From the NCBI RefSeq assembly GCF_036417845.1, contig NC_089979.1:46322775-46386774 (forward strand): 64,000 bases of DNA, read 5' to 3'. A program made the translations under genes and the position numbers. Position 1 is the stretch's first letter; every line of letters begins with the position of its first letter. Source of the DNA: Apteryx mantelli (lineage: Eukaryota > Chordata > Aves > Apterygiformes > Apterygidae). The notes under the pieces are model-generated. The model saw nothing but the letters and a program-made list of their open reading frames with translations. It had not been told where the DNA came from and made no database searches. Of the stretch, positions 38,880 through 50,396 are shown piece by piece.

Positions 38880-41800
38880 TTTGGATGCTGACATTTTATT
38901 TAGGGTGATAAACTTGGGATATGGTGAAAGAGAGAAAAGATCAATGAGAGACTCTTTACAGTAAGATTAATCTATTTTGGATTACTATTGGAAAAATCTT
39001 TCCATCCAATATATTAGTGAAAAGGAAGCATTGACAACATCAGTAAAGGAAAGGATCTTACTTCTGGATAGAGGGAACTAAAATAGATGCTTGATTCCTT
39101 GTCAAGTGATGTAATTTAAGAACCCTGGATGGAATTCTAAAATATTTTTCTTTAGCATTAGTGGATATATAATATCCACTATATCTAATATCTATATAAT
39201 GGAGATTGCAGGGGAGTTATGGACTTCTCCCATGGGGCCTTGTTCAGGGAGGGTAATTCTTGTTAGTAGCTCCCAAGAGTGGGAGTGTAAGTGGTCTCAA
39301 TTGGTGAGGGCAGGTCCAAATGTCTCAAGCACAGCAATCAGACTATGAACACCTTCCCTTACCAGACTGAGGGTCTGGTGGACTGGAAACAGATCTCTCC
39401 TGCAGTTACTTCAGATAAGACTGTCATGATAAGAGTCCCTAAATCTGACAAAAGACAGAGTGGGGATGGTAGCTTGGACTAAACACTCCATATTAAACTT
39501 TGTATTATTGTGTCATCTGTCAGAACCCAGAGACTGAGAGTTTGAAGAGATGTGGATAAAGCATATACCTACAATACATGATTGACAGAGTAGTAAAAAG
39601 AAAAGGTTAAACTCCTATTTGTAAAATCTGAGATAAAGAAGAAAATAAAACAGTCTAAGAACCCACCCACTACGGAAGCTCTTTCTTTGCTATGATAGCC
39701 ACTTTGAAAAGGTTGTTGCTGAGCATCATTTAAACCAGAAGGAAAGCGTCAGCACCACAGCACTGCAAGCCCAGTACCAGCTCCCAGTGCAAGGCTGTAC
39801 AAGCCAGGTTAAAAATAAAAACAAATGAAGAGAGGAGGAGGGATTTCACTGTGGAAAAGGGAAATATGGAGGTCTGAAGGAGCAGCTGTCAGCCCAGGGC
39901 ATGGGAAGGATGGGACTGAGTCTCACGTCCCTCTCTCCAAACCAACACTATGCTTCTGCTCTAAAAGAACAGCAAAGTGCAACGGGGCAGTCCCTCCTAG
40001 ACTTGATGATCTTGAATGACAGCAAGGAGAGAATGGTGGGGTACTCTTCGAGTGGTGCATTATTTTCTTCTTTTGCAACTTAAAATTTTGCAGTCAGGAG
40101 TTTAACCTTTTTCTTTGCTAGCATGAACTTGTGTTATCTTTTGATCTTTAAGCTTGTATTAAAATTGCTTCTGGTGAACCCAACAAGCCGCATGTTGCTA
40201 CTGTTTCTGCAGAACAGTCATCCAGGTAATGTATAAGGCAATCCTTAAGGGATAACTGCATCTTGAGACGAATTTGGGAATCTCAGGAGCTGGGAAATGT
40301 CTCCCACTAATTTGCAGAAGTCAGACTGAGGGCAGTATAAACCAGTACCCCTGAGCAAGGAGCAGACAGCAAACACATAGCTAAAGACTTAAGACACTCT
40401 CCAAACTTACCACAAAAGATCTTCTGAAACATGAGAGATCTTATCTTTGGCCTTAAACAGTATGAAGTAGAAGGAGAGAACAGTCAAAGGAGAACCTCAT
40501 GAATTCACATTCAAGGGAACAAAAACAGAAACTTTTTTGAGGGAAAAAGTCCAGAAAGGAAGATGAAAGTCAGCTTTAAAAGAGGGAGACATTGCAATGA
40601 AGTGGAAGCAAAGGGCATGCAAAGGGCATGCTTGTGAAAGCATGACAGCATGATCAAGAACAAGATGGATGCAGGCTGGCCTGAACTGCTTTTATGACTC
40701 TTTTTTATGAAGAGAGTCATAGGTCAAGTGTCCTACACTGTTGCATGAGGTCAGGATCCAGGAAGCCTGAATCACCCTAATGCAGGCAGGGGCTGACTGC
40801 ACACTAGCACTGCTCCTCAGAGCCACTGCAGTGCAGGCCAAGTCCATAAATAAGTTCACTGCTTTCAGCTATCAAGTTATTTGTAATAAACATGTTATTT
40901 GTAATAAATGCCAAATCTATGTTTCTCTTCATTGTACCAAGTACTGGTGTGGTGCTGGCCAGTGATTTTAGAAAGACTCAATTTGATATGTCAAAAATCA
41001 GTACCAGGAAACTAAACCCATTCTAGGCTACTACGCAATGAGCCAATCTCATTTTATGTACTGTTCATTTTAAAATAAAAATAAACTACTCTTCAAGTAC
41101 ATGCCAAGTATTATGTATATGAATGCTACCAAGTCTGGACAGTAATTTATACTTGTATCCAAATTACATGTATATGTGCGTATACACAGAGATATGTGCA
41201 CATGCATACACATAACTTTAAACGTGTATACATGTTGCAGAATAACTTGGTATCTTTGCAATGACAATGGCTTTCAAACTGCTTGTCAGAGCCCCAAGCT
41301 TGGTCTCCCTCAGGTATTGCTCTCCTGCTCCTTTTCCCAGAGGAGGACCAGTGGCTATCCCAGACTAAACCCCATTCTCTCTTCTTCTTTTGCCTGTTAA
41401 CAGTGTCCTTTTACATCGGCTCTGTAATTCTGAGCCTAGAAACAGCAAGGCATGTTCCACAGCCCTGCTTAGGAGGATAAAAAAACAATAGCAATTGTTC
41501 ATTTACATGCTTCTAATATAGCAAGTCTTCTTTAAAGGAAAAACAAATAAAGTCCAAACAAAGAATGGGATTCTTTCTGTTACATAGAACAGTAAGTTAA
41601 TCTACAATAACTTTGAACATGAAAAATATAATGTAAAAATGAAAATTATCATTCACTCAAGACAGTACATAAATTTTCCTACATAATAAACTAGATTAAA
41701 AATATTTTAAAGTCTAAAAACAAAGGGCAAAATTCTTAAAAAGATGAGTCAACACTGTTAAAGTTAGACTGAACGTTATGCCAACACATTCATTTGCACA

Positions 41801-42710
41801 GCTTTTTGATGCAACAAGACAATTGTCTAGCATATGTGTGTAAGTATTACGTGTGCACACGAGGGGAATAGAGCGAGAATGATAAGGGTGACATTTTAAA
41901 AAAGTATTTCACAAATAATTAAACAAAACAAACCCCACAAACACCGCTACATATCTTAAATACTGAAAGTCAAGTTCTACAGCCCTTAACGTAAAAAAAA
42001 GAAAAAAAAGAAAAAGCCTACAGAATTAATTCAAGTACATCTGGAGTAGGTCCCTTGTGAAGTAAAGTATTGTTGTTTGCATTTTAGTTGTAATGAAAAC
42101 GGAGTGGAACATACCGATATTCTGACTCCATCTCCAATCCCATCTGGCTGCAAGGGCTCATAGTCCTAGCAAGCTGAATTACAGAGCTCCCCAAAAGATA
42201 TGAAAGTTAACACACCTTCCCCACCCCTGCAAAACAAGTCTCAGTTGAAGCATGACGATCTGTGATTTGCTCAATGAAGATGATGGCTGAACTTGAATAA
42301 AAAATGATTCTTGAAAAACACCTTGAAACAAATGACAAAATCTTTTAAAATGAAAAGCTAGCTTTGTGTAAAGGCAGCCTTTTTGGTACGTGATCTTCTT
42401 AAGAAGACAAACACGGCACTCTTTCCCAAATTCTGGTTGTCTTGGAAGTAACAATACAAAAGCCTTTACATTGTTTTGATCCTAATTCTGAACTGATGCA
42501 ACCTTTCTAGTGAGCTGCAATCCAAGAATATCCAAGAAACCAAGAATAACCTAATGGATATTGCACCCTGGTTGAAACATGTGTTGCCTCCTCACAACTT
42601 TTGTTCTGTACTTGGTTCCTCAGGAGGAGGAACACTCACTTCTTGTTTCACATGTTCCTTTGAAAATACCAGCCAATAAGATAAATGCTGAAATCTGGCT
42701 GCCAGAGTAA
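38880..42710 (-). other. PAG1: PAG1 3' UTR, probable minimum extent
   Basis: Non-coding, AT-rich sequence directly after the PAG1 stop codon. Reading the minus strand from the stop, I see no canonical AATAAA until 38900-38895, so the 3' UTR is probably at least 3.8 kb. It may extend to the signal at 33272-33277. It contains two small tandem duplications, at 40606-40631 and 40873-40909. The end is not resolved. Confidence 0.45.
38895..38900 (-). terminator. PAG1: Candidate proximal PAG1 poly(A) signal
   Basis: TTTATT on the plus strand gives AATAAA on the minus strand. It is the first canonical signal I find downstream of the PAG1 stop. Confidence 0.3.
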
Positions 42711-43061
42711 TTAAAGTCTGGTGAAATCCCTGTGGTGCTGCAAGTCCCCTATACTCTCATAGTCACTCTCTCCTGAAAGAGCAGTGTGGTTTGTGTTAGG
42801 CACAGACAAGGTCCTATCTTCTTCCTGGCTCATTGACTGGATAGCTTCGTAGTCAGGCTCCAACTCCCCGTTTAGTCTGTCCGCTGACTGAGGCACAGTG
42901 GTAGTATTTAGGGTGTTTTCAAAGTCCTTTACACTTGCATAGAGGCCACTGCAAATAGATGGGGACCTCGGAGATGCAACTTCTTGAATACAGGTGTAAG
43001 TAGAATCCAGTGCCTTGATGGCCTGTCCTGGCTTACTCACCGAAGAGTACATGGCTGAGAT
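42711..43061 (-). CDS. PAG1: PAG1 last coding exon (residues 312-427, stop)
   Basis: Starts after the acceptor TTCCTAG at 43062-43068 with ISAMYSSVSKPG. Y316 in YSSV matches human Y317, the Csk SH2-binding site. Further tyrosine motifs follow: YTCI (Y333), YASV (Y352), YEAI (Y382) and YESI (Y412), most with the Y-x-x-[VI] pattern of Src-family and SH2 targets. The protein ends RDFTRL, a class I PDZ ligand; the human end is ITRL, which binds EBP50/NHERF1 and links to ezrin and actin. The stop codon lies at 42713-42711. Phase 0 with the preceding exon. Confidence 0.95.
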   Translation of the reverse strand: MSAMYSSVSKPGQAIKALDSTYTCIQEVASPRSPSICSGLYASVKDFENTLNTTTVPQSADRLNGELEPDYEAIQSMSQEEDRTLSVPNTNHTALSGESDYESIGDLQHHRDFTRL

Positions 43062-44772
43062 CTAGGAAAAGGAGACACGTGCTGAGTATTAAGCATGGCC
43101 AGTGTTCATGTGCTAGTTTGTACCCCTTCTACCACAAGTATATCAGTTGCTTAATAAAAGATAGAACCATCCAATAAAAAAAAAAAATCTTCCTTATAAA
43201 CCTTGCTTTTCTTGCATGCATTTATAAATTGATTTTCCTTCAACAAAGAATGCTGAAGTTCATAAATGAAAAAAATGAAAGTTTACCACACCAGATGATA
43301 GCAAATACAACTAGTTAGTGCTGATCTTGATATGCAAAGTCTGTTCCTTTGGCTAGACTCTGCCTCTACAAAGAGGAGCTGCAAATCAGTCACTTTGAAT
43401 CCAAGACTAGAGACTGAAATCTCTCAGCTCCTATAAAGAGAAGGGCAGGAGCAGAAGTCTAGCTCCCTCTAGCTCCAAATGGAGTCCATAGGACAGCAGA
43501 CCTCAGACAAGGGCAGAAGAAGTTTTCCTGAAAGTAAATTTGTCTATTGGCATAATTCGCATGAGCTGAATTCTAGAAATCCATTCAGAATTATCTAATA
43601 GGTGGTAAGCTCAAGCTAGTTCATGAAGAAGGTTCTTAATGAAGACACACGGAGAAGCCCATGCCTCTGCTCCTCCCTCAAACACTGACAGGATTTCACA
43701 GGGCTGGCACTGAGTGTAGAGAGCCACTCTTGACTCCTTCTCCCAAATGAAGTGCAAACTACCCTTCTCACCAGGCAGAAGACTGAAATCCCCTGCTTTG
43801 GTTTTATGATATCTAACATCACAATTGCAAAGCAGCTCTTCTGTTACTTTTAAAGTCTTTATCAAGCATGCAAGGCCACTCTGAATTTGGATTAAACTAA
43901 TTAAATACTAGATTGGCATAAAAATGTCCATTACCATTAAACGATACTGAGTGGTGCAGATGAACCAAATCACTTCCATTAATATGGTGTTTAATTTTTT
44001 CTGATGAAGAGAGACATCAAATTGCAGATGCCAATACTTCTTATCTTTTACTTATTTCAGCCCAAAAGCCCCCAAACAAACAAAAAAGAGCTTTTCTGCT
44101 CAGACGTATATCTACCTCTTCCCAGCATTAAATTACATGAACCCAGTTCAAGGATCAGTGTATTTGCTAATGTTTGTGAGTACTTCTCCCAGCAGAAAGC
44201 ATTAGCTGACTGCCAAGTTTGTGTTTACTTTTATGTCTGGAGAATGTATTTATAGATTGCGCAGGGGTTACTGAAGATGATCACAGACAACCTTATTTTT
44301 GTTTAACTTTTCTGTCTTCGTTTCAATCTATCTCCTCAATTTATTTGACTAGCAAACATTTTAAGAAACAGTTTGTGTTCCAGTACTTTCCAGTGCTTCA
44401 GTTTAGTTTTCAGAGCCCCAAACACTTTAAATGGGAAAGGTGGAGCGTGTTTCAGGCCATTGATTACTGTTCTTAAGTAGCACTCTTCATCCAGATCAAG
44501 GAAGAAGCTGCTGTAGCAATCAGATAGTTGTGGCCTCCCATTATTTACTGACACCATTTTTAATCCCTTGGCCTGATAAAACCAAATGCTAAAATACTTC
44601 TGATTTTAGGAATGTGGTTCTACACACTCTGTAAAGAAAAACCTCCACTTTTATTTTCCCTTCAGACAATTTTCACCTTTCTTAGATCCTGCTTAATCAT
44701 GCAAGGCTTATGCTAATTTCTGCTTGAAAAAAGGTATCTAGTTAGTTACTGAATTTCATGCAAGAAACCTAC
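43062..44772 (-). other. PAG1: PAG1 intron between last two coding exons
   Basis: Bounded by the donor GAT|GTAGGT at 44772 and the acceptor CCTAG|ATC at 43062. No repeats or embedded gene recognised. An 84-codon minus frame at 43611-43865 has no domain and is treated as chance. Confidence 0.85.
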
Positions 44773-44832
44773 ATCATCTTCTGTAAGAGATGGATCTTCC
44801 TCTCGAGACTTGTAAGACACTGAACTAAGCCT
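44773..44832 (-). CDS. PAG1: PAG1 coding exon 5 of 6 (residues 292-311)
   Basis: A 60-nt exon encoding RLSSVSYKSREEDPSLTEDD, matching the human segment that precedes the Csk-binding tyrosine. The acceptor is TTTTTCAG|AGG and the donor GAT|GTAGGT. Both ends are phase 0, so skipping it would remove exactly 20 residues in frame. Its polypyrimidine tract is a CTTT microsatellite. It is too short to be visible as a free-standing open frame and was found by extending the PAG1 frame. Confidence 0.92.
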
Positions 44833-47800
44833 CTGAAAAAAAGAAAGAAAGAAAGAAAGAAAGAAAGGCTCATTACAAGTCAACAGTGTGAAACCTACAA
44901 TAAAACCCTTCCATTACAATCAATACATTATATTTTATAGTCATTTGCTCACTAGTTCCATTTTACATAGCTAATATCCAGAGTATGTCTCTGAAGATCA
45001 ACAGTCCTGAGGTTAGCAGAGCTTTTTAATATATCAGCTCTTGTTCTGACCTAAAAAGAATGAAAATAATGTAAAGGTTAAAACAAACTCTGCTCCACTG
45101 TATCTCTGCATTTAGATTTCCAGTGAAGTGAGAAAGAGTCTGCAAAGGCATATAAACAATTAAAATTGAACTGTTGTGAAAAGGTAGTCAGGCTTCTACG
45201 TAATTTTCATATATACTTCTAGATTTAAAAGACCTAGACTAGCACCTTCCTAATGATTATTATCCTTCATTCAAAGGGTTCTAGAAGTGCTCCAAGAAGC
45301 TGTAGCCTCCTTCACCATGAAATGTAGCAACTGCTCCTAAGTGCACAGCAATGCTGCCTCACCACAGGTGACAGCTGGAAACACAGAAAAGACCTAATTA
45401 ACCCAACCTGAAAGGAGAAGCTAAATTCTCAAAAGCATCAGTCTGGATGCAATCCACATAGTGAAGTTAATAACAGTGCGCAGGATGGAGGGCTTGGTTT
45501 AGTGTCAAGTTAACTTTAGGTATAAAAAACATAAGGTCATGAAACACCAGGGCAAACCCCTTTGCTGTTAAGAAAAAGGTGTTAGGACGTTTATGGCAAT
45601 CAAGATCCTGGCTGCCTCCCAGTGGACGCGTGGTTCCTCCCCGCTGGGGCAAGCACACTTTGCTGGAGCTTCTGCTCCACAGTGATCCAGAGGGAGCCTT
45701 CCAGCACAGTTTATAACTGGCCATATATTGGAGTTTTACTCAAATTCTCCACCCAAAATATTTCAGACCTCCTCCAGTGCAGACCAAGATTGAGAAGTAG
45801 AGCTATTTTTGGCTCAATTAGACAAATTCAGCTTCAAGAAACATATTAGATACAGACTGTTTTTCATAGAGGCTTATTACAACAGATGCTTCCTACTTCC
45901 ATTTTTCCTGTTGTGTTTACTTCTGATAAATATCAAGTTTTAAACTTCTGACGAAGTTCTGATGGAGTTTCTGACCCAAAGCCTCCTGAAGTCTACCCAC
46001 TGGTCCCAGCAGGATTTAGTTCAGCCTTAGCTCCCTTGCTTCTTTCTCACTGTCTGTGCAACGCACTCTTTAACCTGTGCTTTATTCATGTGTTTATTCA
46101 TGAAAATAAAAAAATAAAAGGAGAAGTTCACACATATTTCAGCAGGGCTTTTTATTAGATCTGCTATACTACAGCAGCTCACTTTAGTCTTTCTTATTTG
46201 CAGGAAGTTCTTATTGCTGAGGAGTAAGTTACTAGTTTCATCCTTGCACATTAAAACAAACAGCAGTAGCGAAATTGGGCAATACACTATTTTCTTTAAT
46301 TAGTGTGTCTATAAGCATCATGGGTCAGGAGCCCTTCTATGTTTCTCCACTCAAGTACTGAGAAATACCCCAGAATGCTGATGATGAGGCTAATTTCCCC
46401 TGTACGTCGCATTCTTTCTGTTGTCTAAATATAAAACCTGTGACCCATCGATTTTGAAGGATCTCATCCTGTTGGGAACTGAAAAAAAATATTTACTCCT
46501 AATCATTTTGCACCTAGTAACATCATACATAAGCTTGAAACTTCAACAACAGCAACAGAAACAGAATGTGTCCCTATTTTCTTTCCACTTCCCTTTTGTT
46601 CCTCAACAGCACTTGATTTTTAGCTGTTTGGCTCAGCTGTTGCTCCTGACTCAGGCACCAGAACAAGAACCTCATTCTCCTCGGGAGCATTTTTGAGAGA
46701 TGCTTTGCCCATCCTCAGGCTGTGTGAGTCTGAAATCAGATGGGCAGCAGCCAGATGTAAACAGACAGAGAGAGAGAGCATCTCTCCCAGTATTCTTGGG
46801 ATTGCTCACTCTAGGAAGACCTGGGTAAAAAGATTTCTACTTCCTTTTTTGATCAAGAAAGAAGAACTAAAAAGAACCCCTGGCTCTCCAGTTTTATTAG
46901 AAGAACTACTCCCAAGTTTTTCCAGGTGCTAGAGGCCTGTAAGAGGCATTGTGCTATTAAAGGTGCTTTTCTTCACCAAAATCTTCCCCGAGATTTGGCT
47001 GGCTCACATCCAATAATCAGTTTAGATAACTGCTTTTCCCAGTTTATTGTGTGTCTGGCTCTTGAAGTGATCCTTTATCCCTGTATCTAACTGCATGTCA
47101 GTGCTATAGGAAAGAATTCTGAATAAACGAAATGCTTCTTCATTGCTTAGTAGGAGAGGGACTATTCACTTTTATCAGGCTATACCTCTACTAGTAAATT
47201 AAACAGTGCCAAGGACTGTCTGTGAGACCAGAGCACCTTTTTATACTGTTAAATACAGTACTGGAACGGTCTCTGGCTTGGACCAACTAACACTGTCTGT
47301 CCTGAACATGTTTCAGGGATTGACATGGGCTGGGGATCATTCCCAATGGGTGGTTGGGATGAGGCCACCCTCTTTTAAGGAGTAGGAGACTGAAACAGCT
47401 CGGACACGTCTCCTTCACAGGTACAACAGTCTCAGTTACATCAGCACCCTACTTCCCCCAGGCAGATGGCCTTTCACCACCTGGAGCCTGCTGTTTTTGT
47501 GCCCTGTTAAGCAAAGCCTCACTGTAGGGAGATGGATTCATGTGACTGCTATGCTCAACCTCCCTGTTCATCAGGGGTCAGCATGGTAGGCTGAAGAAGC
47601 TGGGATACAGATGTCATATTAAGCAAGGCAGCTAAGTAGTCTCACAAGAGACAAAGCAAAAAGAGAAACATATGGAATCTGTTTAACTAGAAGAGTTGTA
47701 AATTTAAAATATTTTTACATAAACAACTTGGTTTTGGTTGCCACATCAGAAAAATATAGCCATTGCTGTACACTGCTTGAAGAAGCAAAATAGAGGGAAA

Positions 47801-49797
47801 AATTATCATAATCATAATAGAAAAACAATCCCACAACCACCTCCATGTACAATGCCAACAATAATGACATTTATATATTCAATCAATTACCATTTTCAAC
47901 TCTGCTGCAGCTGTAGCTCTCAAGGACAGGACACACACACACTTCAATGCATAATGCATGTACCTAGCAGAGTACGTGGGAACAATCTGATGCTGCCAAA
48001 GCTTTAACTCAGAATGACTTTAGCTTTGAATAAATTTTAATTAGACAAACACCTTTTTTTCTGGCACTTAGGGGACTGCATGTGTCATCTCTTGATTAAT
48101 CCTTCAAAACCTGAACCATTTTAATCAATTCCCAGTCCTTGCAGTTACTGACATTGTATACATGGTGTGTTGGGGAGCTACAGAGTAGTAAATATATTTT
48201 CTTTGTATCAGTGACTGGGAAACATAATAATTTTCTAGAAGACTTTTCACACCTGGTAGGAAAAATGTCATTGTTACTGAAAGCTGTTTCTCTAAAAGAC
48301 TAATTAGAAATTACATATGCCCTGAATTTGGTGATAGGAGGGGAGGGTTGGTGGATTACTATTGACAAACCCATGTTAATTTTCTACTAACGAGCTTATT
48401 ATTTGCAAGAATGTACTCTGAGGAATCTGGATGAACAATTTTTAGATTATGAGTAGTCTTCAGTTTATTCATTTTGACTCTATTACGCTTCATATGTTAT
48501 GTTATGCTAATATGTTTAGCAGTTATTTAACAAGGTATTTTTCAGCCCTCTGCCTGGATTATTGAAATACTTCAAAAAAGAGAATGACCAGAAACAAGTA
48601 ACAATCCCTCAGCTCTGATATGATTTTTCAGATAAATGTTTACATTAAAATGTCACGTCAAATCTTAAAGATTTTTGAAAATTTTCATCAATACCTAACA
48701 GTATTTGACAACTCAAACACCAAAATTATATTAACCTGCTAAAATCACAGTGCTTTCATTCACAACTAATAACAAATTTTCTATACTAGTTCTGAAAAAA
48801 TGCAAACCCAACAATTTGTGACAACTCAGTCTGATGATCTGAAAGGATCCTTCAAATTAGTTCTGTCGAAAAAAATAAAATGGTAAAATAAACTAACTTG
48901 CTGAAAATGTGATCATTCTGTTTTTTAAGGAATTCACCACTAACTTGTCCCCAGTCTGGGGGAAAGAATAAGTTGCTGATAAAAGGCAACTTTTGGCTGT
49001 CATTTCACCAGGCAGAAATTTATTTCTCTGTTTACATGTGACACACAGAATTTGACAAATATAAAATCTGTAGGTTGATAAACTGCTCAAATCTTTTATG
49101 GTCCTAATGCTGAAAAGGATTAATATAGATATTTAATTCAGTACTTTTTTATCTGTGATCCTTTGTACTGCGGAATTGCTGAATAGCAATTATAAGACCA
49201 AAAGCGAATCTTACATTTTAAAATCCTACAGTCGCAATTCTCTCTGTCCCTCTTTCTGTCGCTCTCTCCTACAAAGGGAGACTAGGTGAGTGGCTTACAG
49301 CCGATGCCTAACACACAGCTCAGCTGACGTGGCCCCACAAAGGAACCACTTCTAAAGCCAGGGCTTCTACCCCACTCTCCTTTTTGTAAATTTAGATTTT
49401 ATTAGAAAAAAACAAGTAGGAGATTCTGAAAGAGATGCAGACGCTAACAGAGACACTGGACACCTACTGTAATAGCTCCCACAAGTATAATACCATTGAA
49501 AAAGAAGCAGAAGCTTCCTATGCAATTTCTGGGTGATATCTGGGAACAGCACACTGCAACAATTAAAAACTGAGGTTCCAGTAGAATGAATACATGACAA
49601 TAATTCGGAGGTTATACTGTGTATTTTCATATTTCTGTATTCTATAGTTTTTGTCCTGATGATCTTTGTGATTTTAACAGAAAAGGATTATTAAAAAAAA
49701 AAACTATGCTCCTTCCCCCCACAAGTATGTTCAAAATGACTTTTCCTCTCTATCATTATATGACTGTCCAACAAGGACAACCATTTGTAGTGTTTAC
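44833..49797 (-). other. PAG1: PAG1 intron upstream of the 60-nt exon
   Basis: Donor CCAGAAAAG|GTAAAC at 49797-49796, acceptor at 44834-44833. AT-rich, without a recognisable embedded gene or mobile element. It contains the CTTT repeat at its 3' end and a candidate branch point TTGAC at 44883-44879. Confidence 0.85.
44836..44867. repeat. AAAG (minus CTTT) microsatellite at PAG1 exon acceptor
   Basis: Seven AAAG units with an extra A stretch at the left. On the gene strand it reads (CTTT)n-TTTTTTTCAG and ends directly at the acceptor of the 60-nt PAG1 exon, so it is the polypyrimidine tract of that intron. Confidence 0.95.
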
Positions 49798-50396
49798 CTT
49801 TTCTGGTTTACTTGCTCCTTCTGTCCCTTGTTCTTCTTCCACTTTTTGTTCTTGGAAATTCTCATTTTCATCAAGAAGTTTCATGGGTACTGGAGGCGGG
49901 GGCTCATCCTCTACATCTGGTGTGTTGCCAAGAGGGCTGTCTGAATTAGCACTTTGGCGACTTTTTTTATTTCGATCAACAGATGCATATTCTGCTGATT
50001 CAATTCTGCACTCAGGGATCTGATCCTGACCTTCAGAAACCACCAGTGAAGCCCTTGATTTGTTGTTACAGCTTCTTTCCATGTTGGCTACTGCTCCGAC
50101 ATCTTTAATTTCCTTCACAGTTTCATACAAGCAGTCTTCAACTACATTCTCTTGAGAGGAGCTGTCTTTCAGGACTTCATAAGGCCCTTCCATTCCAAGA
50201 CCTTGATCATTTTCTGCATTTCTAGCTGAGATGATGGTTTCCATGGTACTGTTAGGAGGAATACTGGGTAGTTCCCGGCTCCGGTGACATTTAACGGATT
50301 TTCCAAGACTATCCTGCTGATCTAGCAGATCAGAGACAGACGTTTGTACTTCTTCATAAGGCTGGATGCAGGCAGTTGTACTGTCCTCCGAGAGAA
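49798..50396 (-). CDS. PAG1: PAG1 large coding exon (residues 92-291)
   Basis: Starts after CTCTAG with [18 protein letters not shown] (the first codon is completed by the last G of the preceding exon) and ends SKPEK at GTAAAC. It contains YEEV (Y105), the near-invariant [19 protein letters not shown] block (Y164), [10 protein letters not shown] (Y182) and [11 protein letters not shown] (Y228). The proline-rich [16 protein letters not shown] near 259-274 is a likely SH3 ligand for Src-family kinases. All of these align with human PAG1 with at most a 1-residue offset. The frame continues openly past the donor for 13 codons, which are intronic. Confidence 0.96.

Noticed and set aside
49756-49797. 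Extension of the PAG1 large exon frame past its donor
   Set aside because: The 13 extra codons have no PAG1 similarity and begin exactly at a GTAAAC donor; the next exon continues the human-like sequence in phase.
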